Below, one piece after another: positions 1-8,770 of a stretch of DNA of 64,000 nt; position 1 is the stretch's first letter; every line of letters begins with the position of its first letter. Origin of the DNA: Stenotrophomonas maltophilia (GTDB lineage Bacteria > Pseudomonadota > Gammaproteobacteria > Xanthomonadales > Xanthomonadaceae); the NCBI RefSeq assembly GCF_900186865.1, contig NZ_LT906480.1:4544001-4608000 (forward strand), in the 5' to 3' direction. The position numbers and the translations under genes were made by a program. The notes beneath the pieces are model-generated. The model was given only the letters and a program-made list of their open reading frames with translations. It was not told the DNA's origin and did not search any database.

Positions 1-1
1 C

Positions 2-508
2 GCTGCGCTGTTCCTGGTTGCCGACCTGATCCGCCGCCGCCGTGGTGGCGCCAGCGACCGCAAGGAGGTGGTGGCGCCGATGCCGGGCAAGGAAACGCCG
101 GCGGTGCTGTTCCTGATCGGGGCAGTGTCGGTGGCCGGCCTGCCGCCTCTGTCCGGCTTCCTGGCCAAGGCCGCGCTGCTGGCCGGCATGCCGGCGCAGT
201 ACATCGGCCCGGTCTGGACCGCCGTGCTGGTCAGCAGCCTGCTGGTGATCATGGGCCTGACCCGCGGCGGCATCCGCCTGTTCTGGCGCGTGCCGCCGGG
301 CGATCCCGATGCACCGAAGCCGCGCAAGGCTCCCCTGCGCCGGGTAGAACTCTACGCCGCCTGCCTGCTGCTGGCCTACGGCATCGGCATGACCCTGGCC
401 GCGGCACCCTTGATGCGCTACACCGACGCCACCGCCGCACAGCTGCTGCAACCCAGCGAGTACGTGCAGCAACTGCGTGCGACCACGCCGGAGATCCGCC
501 AGCCATGA
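2..508 (+). CDS. mrpD: Monovalent cation/H+ antiporter subunit D, C-terminal part (MrpD/PhaD)
   Basis: This is the C-terminal part of the large membrane subunit D of a multi-subunit Na+(K+)/H+ antiporter; the gene starts before the window. The frame is open from base 2 and encodes hydrophobic segments, including a PPLSGFLAK motif typical of the NuoM/NuoN-like antiporter subunits. The stop codon overlaps the next start as ATGA, so it is the upstream member of a D-E-F-G run. The subunit belongs in the inner membrane, where it carries part of the proton/cation path. The name phaD is equally usable. The family assignment is firm because three further Mrp subunits follow in the standard order. Confidence 0.93.
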   Translation, partial: AALFLVADLIRRRRGGASDRKEVVAPMPGKETPAVLFLIGAVSVAGLPPLSGFLAKAALLAGMPAQYIGPVWTAVLVSSLLVIMGLTRGGIRLFWRVPPGDPDAPKPRKAPLRRVELYAACLLLAYGIGMTLAAAPLMRYTDATAAQLLQPSEYVQQLRATTPEIRQP

Positions 509-1011
509 CCGCCCAGCGCTCCCTGTTCCGTCGCCTGATTCCCTCGCCGATGCTCAGCATCATGGTGGTGGCGTTCTGGCTGCTGATGTCCGACAGCTTC
601 ACCCTCGGCCAGATCGTGCTGGGGCTGCTGCTGGGCGTGGTGGTGCCGCTGTTCGCCGCGCGCCTGGACCGCGAGTTCGCCCGCATCGGCACCCTGCGGC
701 CACTGCCCAGGCTGGTGTGCGTGACCCTGTGGGACATCCTGATGTCCAACATCCGTGTCGCCCTGCAGGTGCTGGGCCCGGAAAAGAACATCCACCCGGG
801 TTTCATCTGGCTGCCGCTGGACATCGCCAACATCCACGGCATCGCCGCGCTGACCAGCATGATCACCCTGACCCCGGGCACGGTCTCGGCCGCGCTCAGC
901 GACGACCGCAAGTTCCTGCTGGTGCATGTGCTGCACCTGGAGGACCCACAGGACCTGATCGATACGATCAAGCGCCGTTACGAGGCGCCGTTGATGGAGA
1001 TCTTCCCATGA
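505..1011 (+). CDS. mrpE: Na+(K+)/H+ antiporter subunit E
   Basis: A protein of 168 residues, the usual size of MrpE/PhaE, with two hydrophobic helices near the N-terminus (about residues 18-50) and a soluble C-terminal half. The segment ITLTPGTVS near the middle is characteristic of the family. It is a small inner-membrane subunit needed for antiporter assembly. The ATG overlaps the mrpD stop (ATGA) and its own stop overlaps the mrpF start in the same way, so translation is probably coupled. Confidence 0.93.
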   Translation: MTAQRSLFRRLIPSPMLSIMVVAFWLLMSDSFTLGQIVLGLLLGVVVPLFAARLDREFARIGTLRPLPRLVCVTLWDILMSNIRVALQVLGPEKNIHPGFIWLPLDIANIHGIAALTSMITLTPGTVSAALSDDRKFLLVHVLHLEDPQDLIDTIKRRYEAPLMEIFP

Positions 1012-1292
1012 CCGGTTTTGAAGTCATCCAGACCACACTGGTGGTGTGCATGCACGTGGTCGGCCTGGCCATGCTGCTGGCCACCTGGCGCCTGCTGCGC
1101 GGGCCGACCGTGCCCGACCGCATCCTTGCGCTGGACACCCTGTCGGTGACCGCGATCGCCGAGCTGATGCTGTTCGGCATGTATCTCAATTCGCCGATCT
1201 ACTTCGAGGCGGCGCTGATCATCGCCATGCTCGGCTTCGGCAGCACCGTGGTGCTGAGCAAGTTCGTGCTGCGCCGGGACATCGTCGAATGA
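1008..1292 (+). CDS. mrpF: Na+(K+)/H+ antiporter subunit F
   Basis: A protein of 94 residues with three predicted membrane helices and the RGPTVPDRILALD motif of MrpF/PhaF. It is one of the small membrane subunits of the antiporter. The ATG at 1008 is preferred over earlier in-frame starts because it overlaps the mrpE stop and gives the normal family length. It ends in another ATGA overlap with mrpG. Confidence 0.93.
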   Translation: MTGFEVIQTTLVVCMHVVGLAMLLATWRLLRGPTVPDRILALDTLSVTAIAELMLFGMYLNSPIYFEAALIIAMLGFGSTVVLSKFVLRRDIVE

Positions 1293-1678
1293 TCACCGCG
1301 ATCCAGATCGGCCTGTCGATGCTGCTGCTGTTCGGCTGCTTCTTCATCCTGGTCGGCGCACTGGGCCTGGTGAAGCTGTCGACCTTCTTCAAGCGCCTGC
1401 ACGCGCCGACCAAGGCCAGCACGCTGGGCGTGGGCTGCGTGCTGGTGTGCTCGGTCTGCTACCACATCTTCCTCGGCCAGGACCCGCAGCCGCGCGAGCT
1501 GCTGATCACCGTGTTCCTGTTCATCACCGCACCGATCAGCGCGCACATGATGGCCAAGGCCGCGCTGTCGCTGCTGATGGAGACCCGCCCCACCCTGCCG
1601 GGCAACGAACGTGCCGCCGAGGAGCAGCTGCCACCGCCGGAGCCGGTGCGGGAAGAAGAAACCACGCAGAACCGGTAG
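1289..1678 (+). CDS. mrpG: Na+(K+)/H+ antiporter subunit G
   Basis: A protein of 129 residues with three hydrophobic helices and the FFKRLHAPTKASTLG motif typical of MrpG/PhaG, followed by a charged proline/glutamate-rich tail. It closes the antiporter operon. Its TAG stop codon is the last three bases of the GTAG tetranucleotide that begins a SMAG-type palindrome, so the repeat supplies the end of the gene. The tail may therefore differ in length between strains. Confidence 0.92.
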   Translation: MITAIQIGLSMLLLFGCFFILVGALGLVKLSTFFKRLHAPTKASTLGVGCVLVCSVCYHIFLGQDPQPRELLITVFLFITAPISAHMMAKAALSLLMETRPTLPGNERAAEEQLPPPEPVREEETTQNR

Positions 1679-1751
1679 TGCCGGCCGCTGGCCGGCAGTG
1701 GCAAGGGTTCCGTCAGAGGCAGTGAGGTTGCCGGCCAGCGGCCGGCACTAC
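1675..1751. repeat. Inverted pair of SMAG (GTAG) palindromes
   Basis: Two palindromic elements in opposite orientation, GTAG-TGCCGGCC-GCTGGCCGGCA and its mirror ending CACTAC, separated by about 30 bases. They lie between the convergent mrpG and Ca2+ exchanger genes. Each can form a hairpin, and the pair can form one long stem. In S. maltophilia such dimers are reported to act as RNA folding or processing signals, and here the pair could end transcripts from both sides. Confidence 0.85.
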
Positions 1752-1752
1752 C

Positions 1753-2712
1753 TCATGCCGCGCCGACCAGCAGCAGCTCCAGCACGAACCAGCCGACAAA
1801 CGCGACCAGCAGGATCCCGCCTTCGCCACGACTGATCTTCAGGTCGCCACGCAGCATCGGGTACAGCACCAGCGCGAACGCCAGCAGCGCCGGCAGTTCC
1901 AGGCGCACGAACGAGGCCGGCAGCGCCAGCGGCTGCAGCACGGCCATCGCACCGATCACCAGCAGCAGGTTGACCACGCTGGAACCCAGCACGTGGCCCA
2001 GTACCATGTCGCCATGCCCGCGACGCGCGGCGGCGATGGCGGTGGCCACCTCCGGCAGTGCGGTACCGATCGCCACCGGCAGCAGGCCGACCAGCAGCGG
2101 CGTCCAACCCAGGGCGGCGCCGAAGTCGGCGGCGGCGCCCACCACCAGGCGCGCGCCCCAGTACAGCGTCAACGCGGCAATCAGCACGCGCAGCACGTTC
2201 AACGGCAGGCTGGTGCGGCTCAGTGCGGACTCGGCGATGGCCACCTGCACCTCCGCGCTCTCGCCGCGACCGCGGCGCAGCAGCAGCACCTGCACCACGA
2301 TGAAGCCGACCAGCAGTATGCCGCCTTCCCAACGTGCCAGGCCGCCATCAAGCCCGAACAGGATCAGCAGCACACCCGCCGCCAGCAGCGACCACCACAG
2401 CACCGTCTGCAGGCGCGCGCGCAGCAGCAGGGGCGCAGCCATGGCCGCCAGGGCCAGGGTCAAGCCCAGGTTGACGATGCTGCTGCCCACCGCGTTGCCC
2501 AGTGCCAGCTCCGGTTGGCCCACCGCCAGGGCGCGCGCGTTGACTGCCAGTTCCGGCAACGAGGTGGTCACCCCGAGCAGCAACAGCCCGGCAGTGAATG
2601 GGCTGGCCCCGAAACGCTGGGCCAGGCCGGACACGGCCTTGACGATGGAGTCCCCGCCCAGCGCCAGCAGCAGCAGGCCGAGCAGGAACCAGGCAATGGC
2701 AATGGCGATCAT
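1753..2712 (-). CDS. Calcium/sodium antiporter (CaCA family, YrbG-like)
   Basis: An inner-membrane cation exchanger of 319 residues. The two inverted halves expected of the CaCA fold are visible: a first GVTTSLPELAVN alpha-repeat near residue 50 and a second AIGTALPEVATAIAA repeat near residue 215, each with the acidic residue used for cation binding. About ten hydrophobic helices cover the protein. It exchanges Ca2+ or Na+ against another cation; the exact ions cannot be read from sequence. The gene stands alone and converges on the Mrp operon. Confidence 0.88.
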   Translation of the reverse strand: MIAIAIAWFLLGLLLLALGGDSIVKAVSGLAQRFGASPFTAGLLLLGVTTSLPELAVNARALAVGQPELALGNAVGSSIVNLGLTLALAAMAAPLLLRARLQTVLWWSLLAAGVLLILFGLDGGLARWEGGILLVGFIVVQVLLLRRGRGESAEVQVAIAESALSRTSLPLNVLRVLIAALTLYWGARLVVGAAADFGAALGWTPLLVGLLPVAIGTALPEVATAIAAARRGHGDMVLGHVLGSSVVNLLLVIGAMAVLQPLALPASFVRLELPALLAFALVLYPMLRGDLKISRGEGGILLVAFVGWFVLELLLVGAA

Positions 2713-2785
2713 CGAGCACTCCCCCAGCGGTCGTGGCGCGATTCTACGCTTGGCCCGTACGCGCGGCTGGGCCGTGGATCAAGGA

Positions 2786-3442
2786 TCAGCCGCAGCCTTC
2801 CGCATAATCGACCTGCGGGGTCTGTCCGACGCGCCAGGCACCCACCCGGCCATCGGCACCGAGTGCGAAGTCGATCACCGCCCCGCCCTCCTGCGCCGGG
2901 CGCACGCGCAGGTGCTGGGCCTTCTCGTCATACTTGTCGGGGCCGACGTCCGCGCGCTCGGGATACAGCACCTGCAGCTCACCCAGGGTCATGCCGACCT
3001 TGCCCCCCCCCGGTGCGGTGATGGCGGCGCTGCGCACGTCGTAGCGCACCAGCTTGCGGCCCTCGATCATCAGGCGCGGATCTTCGGCATCCTGCGGGCG
3101 CAGGAAGTAGCAGCCGTCGTTGCTGTCGTCAGCCGGCAGCGGCTTGCCGGCCGCATCGGTGCCCAGACCCTGCAGCGGCGTGCCGAAGCCGGCACGGACC
3201 TCGGCGATGCCGGCACCCAGCTTCGCCCCAGCGAAGCCATCCAGGCGCGCGGGACTGTCCTCGCGACGGTCATTGGCTGGACGGGCGGCCAGGTCGGGAT
3301 CCGTCGACTGCGCGGGTCCGGTCGCCGAGGCGGTTTCCGCCGGGGTGTCGCTGCCGCTGCCGGCCGCCCCCTGCTTGTCGGGGCCAGCACTGCAGGCGGT
3401 GAGCGAAAGGAGCAACAGACCAGCAAGCGGAAGGTGCTTCAT
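2786..3442 (-). CDS. Predicted lipoprotein of unknown function
   Basis: A protein of 218 residues with a lipoprotein signal ending in LLSLTAC (Cys17 is the acylated residue). A linker rich in Ala, Ser, Asp and Gly follows, then a folded C-terminal domain of about 150 residues containing three cysteines. The start at 3442 is chosen because it puts a positively charged tip directly before the hydrophobic signal. It should be anchored on the periplasmic side of an envelope membrane. I recognise no enzymatic motif. Confidence 0.75.
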   Translation of the reverse strand: MKHLPLAGLLLLSLTACSAGPDKQGAAGSGSDTPAETASATGPAQSTDPDLAARPANDRREDSPARLDGFAGAKLGAGIAEVRAGFGTPLQGLGTDAAGKPLPADDSNDGCYFLRPQDAEDPRLMIEGRKLVRYDVRSAAITAPGGGKVGMTLGELQVLYPERADVGPDKYDEKAQHLRVRPAQEGGAVIDFALGADGRVGAWRVGQTPQVDYAEGCG

Positions 3443-3567
3443 CGGTGCGGTTCCCTGGCACAAGGATGGCTGCACGCTAGCCCATCCGGTGTGCAGGCGC
3501 TGCATTGTCATCGCGGTTTCATCGCCTTCGTTCAGGCTCGGCGAGCACCGACCTGGCCGTCCCTTCC

Positions 3568-4104
3568 ATGCAACCGCGCAAGACCGATCTCGCCCGAACC
3601 GCGCTGCAGGCCCACCGCGCGCCGCTGGACATGCGCCAGCGCCGGCTGCTGATCCTGTGCGACGGCCAGCGTACCGTCGCCGACCTGACCGGTCTGCTCG
3701 GCCAGGAAGCACCGGCGATGGTCATCCAGCTGGTACAGGCGGGGTACCTGAGCACCGGCACAGGCGCCACGACCCCAGCACCGTCGACCGCAGCCGCGGT
3801 GGCGCCGGTGCCCACGCCGCCGGCAGCGACACCTGCTGCACCCGCGGTCGAACGCCGGCGCTCACTGGTGGCAGCGCGCATCTACGCGCTGGGCATCCTG
3901 GAAATGCAGCGGCATCCACAGGCGGCGGCGCTGTTCCGCGACCTGCAGCAAGCGCGTGCGGAGGACGAGGTGCTGCAGCGACTGCAGTCGGCAATGCAGC
4001 TGCTGCCCACGCTCACTTCGGATGGCTATTGCCAGCGCGTACGGCAGCGCCTGCTGGAGGCGTTGCCATTGGAGCATTGCGACGCGTTCGCCGAGGTCGC
4101 CTGA
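3568..4104 (+). CDS. Hypothetical protein, proline/alanine-rich linker
   Basis: A protein of 178 residues from the ATG at 3568; an earlier GTG-type start would add 21 residues without clear support. The N-terminal part (about residues 15-55, with LLILCDGQRTVADL) resembles a small winged-helix-like domain. A linker of Ala, Pro and Thr follows (about 65-100), then a helical domain to the end. No signal peptide is present, so it is probably cytoplasmic. I do not recognise a named family. It is divergent from the lipoprotein gene and is followed by a strong hairpin repeat. Confidence 0.7.
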   Translation: MQPRKTDLARTALQAHRAPLDMRQRRLLILCDGQRTVADLTGLLGQEAPAMVIQLVQAGYLSTGTGATTPAPSTAAAVAPVPTPPAATPAAPAVERRRSLVAARIYALGILEMQRHPQAAALFRDLQQARAEDEVLQRLQSAMQLLPTLTSDGYCQRVRQRLLEALPLEHCDAFAEVA

Positions 4105-4106
4105 AG

Positions 4107-4184
4107 AAAAAGGGGACGGAGGGAATTAAGTCGTTTCAGGCACACGTGTGCTGATTGCGGCTTAATCCCCTCCGTCCCCTTTTT
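4107..4184. terminator. Long hairpin repeat between convergent genes, probable bidirectional terminator
   Basis: Two arms, AAAAAGGGGACGGAGGG followed by ATTAAG and the mirror CTTAAT followed by CCCCTCCGTCCCCTTTTT, enclose about 30 bases that include the palindrome GCACACGTGTGC. A-runs on one side and T-runs on the other suit Rho-independent termination in both directions, between the 3568 gene and hgmA. One arm reappears alone at 7313-7343, so this is a dispersed repeat and not a gene-specific terminator. Confidence 0.75.
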
Positions 4185-4188
4185 AGGG

Positions 4189-5487
4189 TCAACGGAAGTT
4201 ATTGCGCAGGCCGTTCCAGCACTGCTGGTAATCGCCCTGGCGGTGGCCGGCGGCCAGCGCCTGTGCGGTCGGGCGGATCACTGCGCGGGTCTCGAACATG
4301 AAGGCCATCGTGTCCTTGATCACATCGGCCTTGGACAGATCGGCACTGGAGGCCTTGTCGAAGGTCGGCGCGTCCGGGCCGTGACCACTCATGCAGTTGT
4401 GCAGCGAGGCGCCACCCGGGACGAAGCCTTCGGCCTTGGCATCGTAGGCGCCATGCACCAGGCCCATGAACTCACTGGCGATGTTGCGGTGGAACCACGG
4501 CGGACGGAACGTGTTCTGCGCCACCAGCCAGCGCGGCGGGAAGATCGCAAAGTCCATGTTGCTGGTGCCCGGGGTGTCGCTGGGCGAATGCAGCACCAGG
4601 AAGATCGACGGATCCGGGTGGTCGTAGCTGATCGAACCGATGGTGTTGAAGCGACGCAGGTCGTAACGGTACGGCGCGTAGTTGCCGTGCCAGGCCACCA
4701 CGTCCAGCGGCGAATGGTCGATCGGTGCACGCCACAGGCGGCCCTCGAACTTCGCGATCAGCTCGAAATCGCCATCCACATCCTCGAACGCCGCGTGCGG
4801 GGTCTCGAAGTCGCGCGGATTGGCCAGGCCGTTGGATCCGATCGGGCCGAGGTCGGGCAGCTTCAGCAGCGCACCGTAGTTCTCGCAGATGTAGCCACGG
4901 CTGGGGCCATCGGGCAGTTCAACGCGGAAGCGCACGCCGCGCGGGATCACCGCGATCTGCTGCGGCTCGATCTCGATCACGCCCAGCTCGGTCAGCAGGC
5001 GCAGCGCGCCCAGCTGCGGCACGATCAGCAGCTCGCCGTCGGCGTCGTAGAAGTAGCGGCCGACCATGTCGCGGTTGGCAGCGTATAGGTGGATGCCCAC
5101 GCCGGCATGCGCATCGGGCGAGCCGTTGCCACCCATCGTGTACAGACCTTCGACAAAATCGGTCGGCAGCTCCGGCAGCGGCAGTGGGCTCCAGCGCAGC
5201 TGGTTTGGCGAGGCCGGCTGAGCGCCGAAATCACACTGCAGCTGCGACTGCGCGAACGGGGTGAACTCGCCATGGGTCACCGCCGGGCGGATCCGGTACA
5301 GCCAGCTGCGGCGGTTGCTGCCACGCGGCGCGGTGAAGGCGGTGCCGGTCAACTGTTCGGCGTACAGGCCGTGGGCCACCTTCTGCGGTGAGTTCTGCCC
5401 GACCGGCAGCGCGCCGGCAACGGCCTCGGTGGCGAATTCGTTGCCGAAGCCGGACTGGTAGCCGCGGGCGGTGATGGCGGGGGACAT
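4189..5487 (-). CDS. hgmA: Homogentisate 1,2-dioxygenase
   Basis: It opens the ring of homogentisate to maleylacetoacetate in the catabolism of tyrosine and phenylalanine; a cytoplasmic non-haem Fe(II) enzyme. The ATG at 5487 gives 432 residues, the usual length, beginning just before the conserved YQSGFGNEF. Family hallmarks in order are [11 protein letters not shown], the [11 protein letters not shown] segment with an iron-ligand His and Glu, and a later [13 protein letters not shown] stretch with further histidines. It lies downstream of hppD in the same direction, with only a SMAG-like palindrome between them. The usual symbol is hmgA/hgmA. The gene is probably controlled by the MarR-type regulator at 6815. 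Confidence 0.96.
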   Translation of the reverse strand: MSPAITARGYQSGFGNEFATEAVAGALPVGQNSPQKVAHGLYAEQLTGTAFTAPRGSNRRSWLYRIRPAVTHGEFTPFAQSQLQCDFGAQPASPNQLRWSPLPLPELPTDFVEGLYTMGGNGSPDAHAGVGIHLYAANRDMVGRYFYDADGELLIVPQLGALRLLTELGVIEIEPQQIAVIPRGVRFRVELPDGPSRGYICENYGALLKLPDLGPIGSNGLANPRDFETPHAAFEDVDGDFELIAKFEGRLWRAPIDHSPLDVVAWHGNYAPYRYDLRRFNTIGSISYDHPDPSIFLVLHSPSDTPGTSNMDFAIFPPRWLVAQNTFRPPWFHRNIASEFMGLVHGAYDAKAEGFVPGGASLHNCMSGHGPDAPTFDKASSADLSKADVIKDTMAFMFETRAVIRPTAQALAAGHRQGDYQQCWNGLRNNFR

Positions 5488-5502
5488 GGGAACTCCAGAG
5501 AT

Positions 5503-5522
5503 TGCCGGCCAGCGGCCGGCAC
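5503..5522. repeat. SMAG-type palindrome in the hppD-hgmA spacer
   Basis: A GCCGGCCAGCGGCCGGC core of the same family as the other GTAG palindromes, sitting in the 85-base gap between hppD and hgmA. In the transcript it would form a hairpin between the two coding regions and could set the relative amounts of their mRNA. Confidence 0.75.
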
Positions 5523-5572
5523 GACCATTCGGACAGGCAATGCCGGCGGGACGCCGACATTGCCTGCAGACC

Positions 5573-6685
5573 TTACAGCACGCCGCGGCGGATCTGGTCG
5601 CGCTCGATGCTCTCGAACAGTGCGGTGAAGTTGCCTTCGCCGAAGCCTTCGTTGCCCTTGCGCTGGATGATCTCGAAGAAGATCGGGCCGATGCAGTTCT
5701 GGGTGAAGATCTGCAGCAGCTTGCGCTGGTGGGTTTCCGGATCGGCATCGATCAGGATCTTGTTCTTCGCCAGGCGCGGCACGTCTTCACCGTGGTTCGG
5801 CACGCGCTGGTCGATCACGTCGAAGTAGGTCTCCGGCGTATCGAGGAAGTCCACGCCCTGCGCGCGCATCGCTTCGACGGTCTCGTAGATGTTCTCGGTG
5901 AAGCAGGCGATGTGCTGGATGCCCTCGCCCTTGTACGCGTCCAGGTATTCGTTGATCTGGCTCTTCGGGTCGGACGATTCGTTCAGCGGGATGCGCACGA
6001 TGCCATCCGGCGCGGTCATCGCCTTGGACACCAGGCCGGTCTTCAGGCCCTTGATGTCGAAGTAGCGGATCTCGCGGAAGTTGAACAGGCGCTCGTAGTA
6101 GTCCGACCACTGCTGCATGTTGCCGAAATACAGGTTGTGGGTCAGGTGGTCGATGAAGGTCAGGCCGAAGCCCACCGGGTGCAGGTCGGCACCGGCGATC
6201 GGCTCGTAGTCGCCGTCATAGATGCTGCCGGCGCTGCCGTAGCGATCGACCAGGTACAGCATGCAGTCGCCGATGCCCTTGATGACCGGCGCGCTGACCG
6301 CCTTGCTGTCCGGCTTGAAGGCGATGGCTTCGGCGCCGTTGCCCAGCGCGGTCTGGTAGACCTCCTGGCCCGGCTTCTTGAAGCGGATGGCGAAGCCGCA
6401 GGCGCACGGACCGTGCTTCCCGGCGAAGTCGGCGGCGAACGAATCGGGGTCCTCATTGACCAGGAAGTTGACGTCGCCCTGGCGATAGACGGTAATCGGA
6501 CGCTGCTTGTGCTTGAGCACCGCGCTGAAGCCCATCTTCCGGAAGTACTCGTGCAGCTCCTGGCCACGGCCGGCCGGGGCGGCGAATTCGACGAACTCGA
6601 AGCCGTCGATGCCCATCGGGTTCTCGAAGGTGGTGACCTGCATGCCGGGGTTGGGATGCGAGGCGGTCGGGACTGCGGTATTCAT
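5573..6685 (-). CDS. hppD: 4-hydroxyphenylpyruvate dioxygenase
   Basis: It converts 4-hydroxyphenylpyruvate to homogentisate, the substrate of the neighbouring hgmA product; a cytoplasmic Fe(II) enzyme of the vicinal-oxygen-chelate fold. It has 370 residues, normal for the family. The metal ligands are visible in [11 protein letters not shown] (first His), [12 protein letters not shown] (second His) and [12 protein letters not shown] (Glu). It is the first gene of the two-gene unit, and its upstream region is shared with the divergent MarR gene. Confidence 0.96.
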   Translation of the reverse strand: MNTAVPTASHPNPGMQVTTFENPMGIDGFEFVEFAAPAGRGQELHEYFRKMGFSAVLKHKQRPITVYRQGDVNFLVNEDPDSFAADFAGKHGPCACGFAIRFKKPGQEVYQTALGNGAEAIAFKPDSKAVSAPVIKGIGDCMLYLVDRYGSAGSIYDGDYEPIAGADLHPVGFGLTFIDHLTHNLYFGNMQQWSDYYERLFNFREIRYFDIKGLKTGLVSKAMTAPDGIVRIPLNESSDPKSQINEYLDAYKGEGIQHIACFTENIYETVEAMRAQGVDFLDTPETYFDVIDQRVPNHGEDVPRLAKNKILIDADPETHQRKLLQIFTQNCIGPIFFEIIQRKGNEGFGEGNFTALFESIERDQIRRGVL

Positions 6686-6778
6686 GGCGTGGCTCCGAAT
6701 CGGTACCGCATCGGTACAAACCAGGTGCGGGCAGGTAGGGACCCGGCGAGAATGCAGGGTCTGGACCTACCCCTTATA

Positions 6779-6792
6779 GTTACACTTGAAAC
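6779..6792. promoter_or_regulatory. Candidate MarR operator between hppD and its divergent regulator
   Basis: The 14-base imperfect palindrome GTTACACTTGAAAC (pattern GTT-n-CA-nn-TG-n-AAC) lies in the 129-base intergenic region, 22 bases before the MarR gene start. Its size and symmetry suit a MarR dimer. Binding here would block the MarR promoter and possibly hppD. The functional role is inference from position and symmetry. Confidence 0.5.
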
Positions 6793-6814
6793 CACCAGCA
6801 AGGTGCACCGCAAC

Positions 6815-7309
6815 ATGAGCCCCGCCGATCCCGTTTCGACCCGCCTGCGTTCCTCGCACGTCCTGCTCGACCTGGAACAGTTCCTGCCGTACCGGCTGAG
6901 CGTGCTGTCCAACCGGGTCAGCGGCAACATCGCCAAGCTATACGGCGATCGTTACGGTCTGGCGATTCCCGAATGGCGGGTGATCACCATCCTGGCGCTG
7001 TACCCGGGCTCGTCGGCCAGCGAGGTCTCCGACCGCACGGCGATGGACAAGGTGGCGGTCAGCCGTGCCGTGGCCCGCCTGCTGGAGCGCGGCTTCATCA
7101 AGCGCGAGACCCACGGCGACGACCGCCGCCGCTCGGTGCTGGCGCTGTCGGCAGCCGGCTTCGAGGTGTACGAGACCATCGCGCCGATGGTGATCGAGAT
7201 CACCCGCAAGCTGATGTCGGTGCTGAGCGAAGAGGAAGAGCAGGTGCTGGAGAAGCTGATCCTGCGCCTGGCCGGCGAAGGCCTGGAACGGATGGGCGAA
7301 GGGGTCTGA
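6815..7309 (+). CDS. MarR-family transcriptional regulator, probable regulator of hppD-hgmA
   Basis: A protein of 164 residues from the ATG at 6815. It has the MarR winged-helix layout: a helical N-terminus, then IPEWRVITILALYPGSSASE and the recognition helix KVAVSRAVARLLERGF near residues 75-95, then the wing DDRRRSVLALSAAG. A C-terminal dimerisation helix is rich in Glu and Leu. It is divergent from hppD, which suggests local control of homogentisate-pathway genes by an aromatic ligand; that link is inferred from position. A dispersed repeat arm starts four bases after the stop. Confidence 0.88.
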   Translation: MSPADPVSTRLRSSHVLLDLEQFLPYRLSVLSNRVSGNIAKLYGDRYGLAIPEWRVITILALYPGSSASEVSDRTAMDKVAVSRAVARLLERGFIKRETHGDDRRRSVLALSAAGFEVYETIAPMVIEITRKLMSVLSEEEEQVLEKLILRLAGEGLERMGEGV

Positions 7310-7312
7310 AAG

Positions 7313-7343
7313 AAAAAGGGGACGGAGGGGATTAAGTCGTTTT
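7313..7343. repeat. Solitary arm of the 4107-4184 hairpin repeat
   Basis: It repeats AAAAAGGGGACGGAGGGGATT and AAGTCGTTT almost exactly as in the left arm at 4107, but no mirror arm follows. It looks like a half-element left by decay or partial deletion. The next 340 bases up to the nuclease gene at 7684 contain no gene that I can support. Confidence 0.65.
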
Positions 7344-7683
7344 GGGCCCCAAGTCGCGGGTGCCGACCCCGGCCGGTAGCGGAACAGTGGCTGGGCGATT
7401 GTCGTCCACTCCCTTTGATCTGACGGGACCCGCTCTTTGGCGGACTGCGGACCGACCGCAAACGATGCCATCGGACGCATTCACCTTCCGCAGATCCCGC
7501 CCTGAAGTGTCGCCCTCGCCCAGCGGCATTTCCGCATTGGCCCGATACGGCCCGTTTCCGCCAGGCTGGTGTATCGAAACGGGCTGATCCAGTGAATTCT
7601 CCTATTGGACTGCTCACGTGTGCGGCCGGACGGTACACGTTCAACGGGTACAGCCCGGCCATCCACATCGAACGGGCTCCCTC

Positions 7684-8739
7684 ATGGATGACTCGCGTTC
7701 AACGTCGCCGCATGGCCAGGAATTGCTGGCCGATCTCAGAGAGCTGATCTGCGCAGCGCGCAGCAGGATGCACAGGTCCATCAACGCCGAGTTGACGCTG
7801 CTGTACTGGCGAATCGGTCGTCGCATCCATGTTGACCAGATGGCGGGGCAGCGTGCGCGTTACGGCGAGGTTCTCTTCACCCGGATCGCCAAGGCGCTGT
7901 CTGCCGAGTTCGGCACATCCTTCGGTGAGAAGAGCCTGCGCCGGATGGTGCAGTTCTCCATCGCATTTGCAGACGAGCAGATTGTCGTATCGCTGATACG
8001 ACAATTGAGCTGGACCCATTTCATCGCGCTGATCCCACTGGCGGACCCACTCAAGCGCGACTTCTATGCACAGATGGCCGCCACCGAGGGCTGGAGTGTA
8101 CGTACGCTGCGCCAGCGCGTCGATTCGATGCTGTATGAGCGCACGGCACTCTCCAGTCAGCCAGAGCAGACCATCGCCGAAGAGTTGGCGGCACTGCGCG
8201 GCAACCAGCAGCTGTCTCCAGGGCTGGTACTGCGTGATCCCTACGTACTGGACTTTCTTGGCCTCAAGGACAGCTGGGACGAGCAGGACCTTGAAACCGC
8301 GATCCTTCGCGAGATGCAGGGCTTCCTGCTTGAACTTGGCACGGGCTTCAGTTTCGTCGCCCGCCAGAAGCGCATCCAGATCGACGGCGATGACTTCCAC
8401 CTGGACCTGCTGTTCTACAACCGGCGCCTGCGCAGACTAATTGCCATCGAGTTGAAGATCGGCGAGTTCAAGCCGGCCTACAAGGGACAGATGGAACTCT
8501 ATCTGCGCTGGCTGGACCGGTACGAACGTGAGGACGGCGAGCAGACGCCGTTGGGCATCATCCTCTGCACAGGGAAGAAGGCGGGCCAGATTGAATTGCT
8601 GGAGCTGGACCGCTCAGGCATCCATGTTGCGGAGTACCTGACCTCGCTGCCCTCCCGTGAGGTCCTCAAGCAAAGATTGCAGACTGCCATGGAGCGGGCG
8701 CGGCAGCAGCTGCAGACCGCGGCGCCCGGCCTCCCGTAG
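7684..8739 (+). CDS. YhcG-family PDDEXK nuclease-domain protein (DUF1016)
   Basis: A protein of 351 residues from the ATG at 7684. The N-terminal half (about 10-165) is the helical DUF1016_N region, with LLYWRIGRRI and FGEKSLRRMVQFS. The C-terminal half carries a nuclease fold: DDFHLDLLFYNRRLRRLIAI followed by ELKIGEFKPAYKGQMELYL, which fits D...ExK plus a downstream Q-x3-Y. YhcG proteins are predicted DNA-junction or DNA-end nucleases, sometimes near defence or mobile genes. It stands alone among repeats, and its base use is a little less GC-rich than its neighbours, which suggests acquisition. Its TAG stop lies in a GTAGATCTAC palindrome. Confidence 0.85.
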   Translation: MDDSRSTSPHGQELLADLRELICAARSRMHRSINAELTLLYWRIGRRIHVDQMAGQRARYGEVLFTRIAKALSAEFGTSFGEKSLRRMVQFSIAFADEQIVVSLIRQLSWTHFIALIPLADPLKRDFYAQMAATEGWSVRTLRQRVDSMLYERTALSSQPEQTIAEELAALRGNQQLSPGLVLRDPYVLDFLGLKDSWDEQDLETAILREMQGFLLELGTGFSFVARQKRIQIDGDDFHLDLLFYNRRLRRLIAIELKIGEFKPAYKGQMELYLRWLDRYEREDGEQTPLGIILCTGKKAGQIELLELDRSGIHVAEYLTSLPSREVLKQRLQTAMERARQQLQTAAPGLP

Positions 8740-8770
8740 ATCTACGCCACGCGCGGATGGCGTTCATGCT

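Noticed and set aside
5471..6814. A very long open frame on the plus strand ahead of the MarR gene
   Set aside because: It is the antisense of hppD and part of hgmA. Only the part from 6815 has MarR sequence and its own start.
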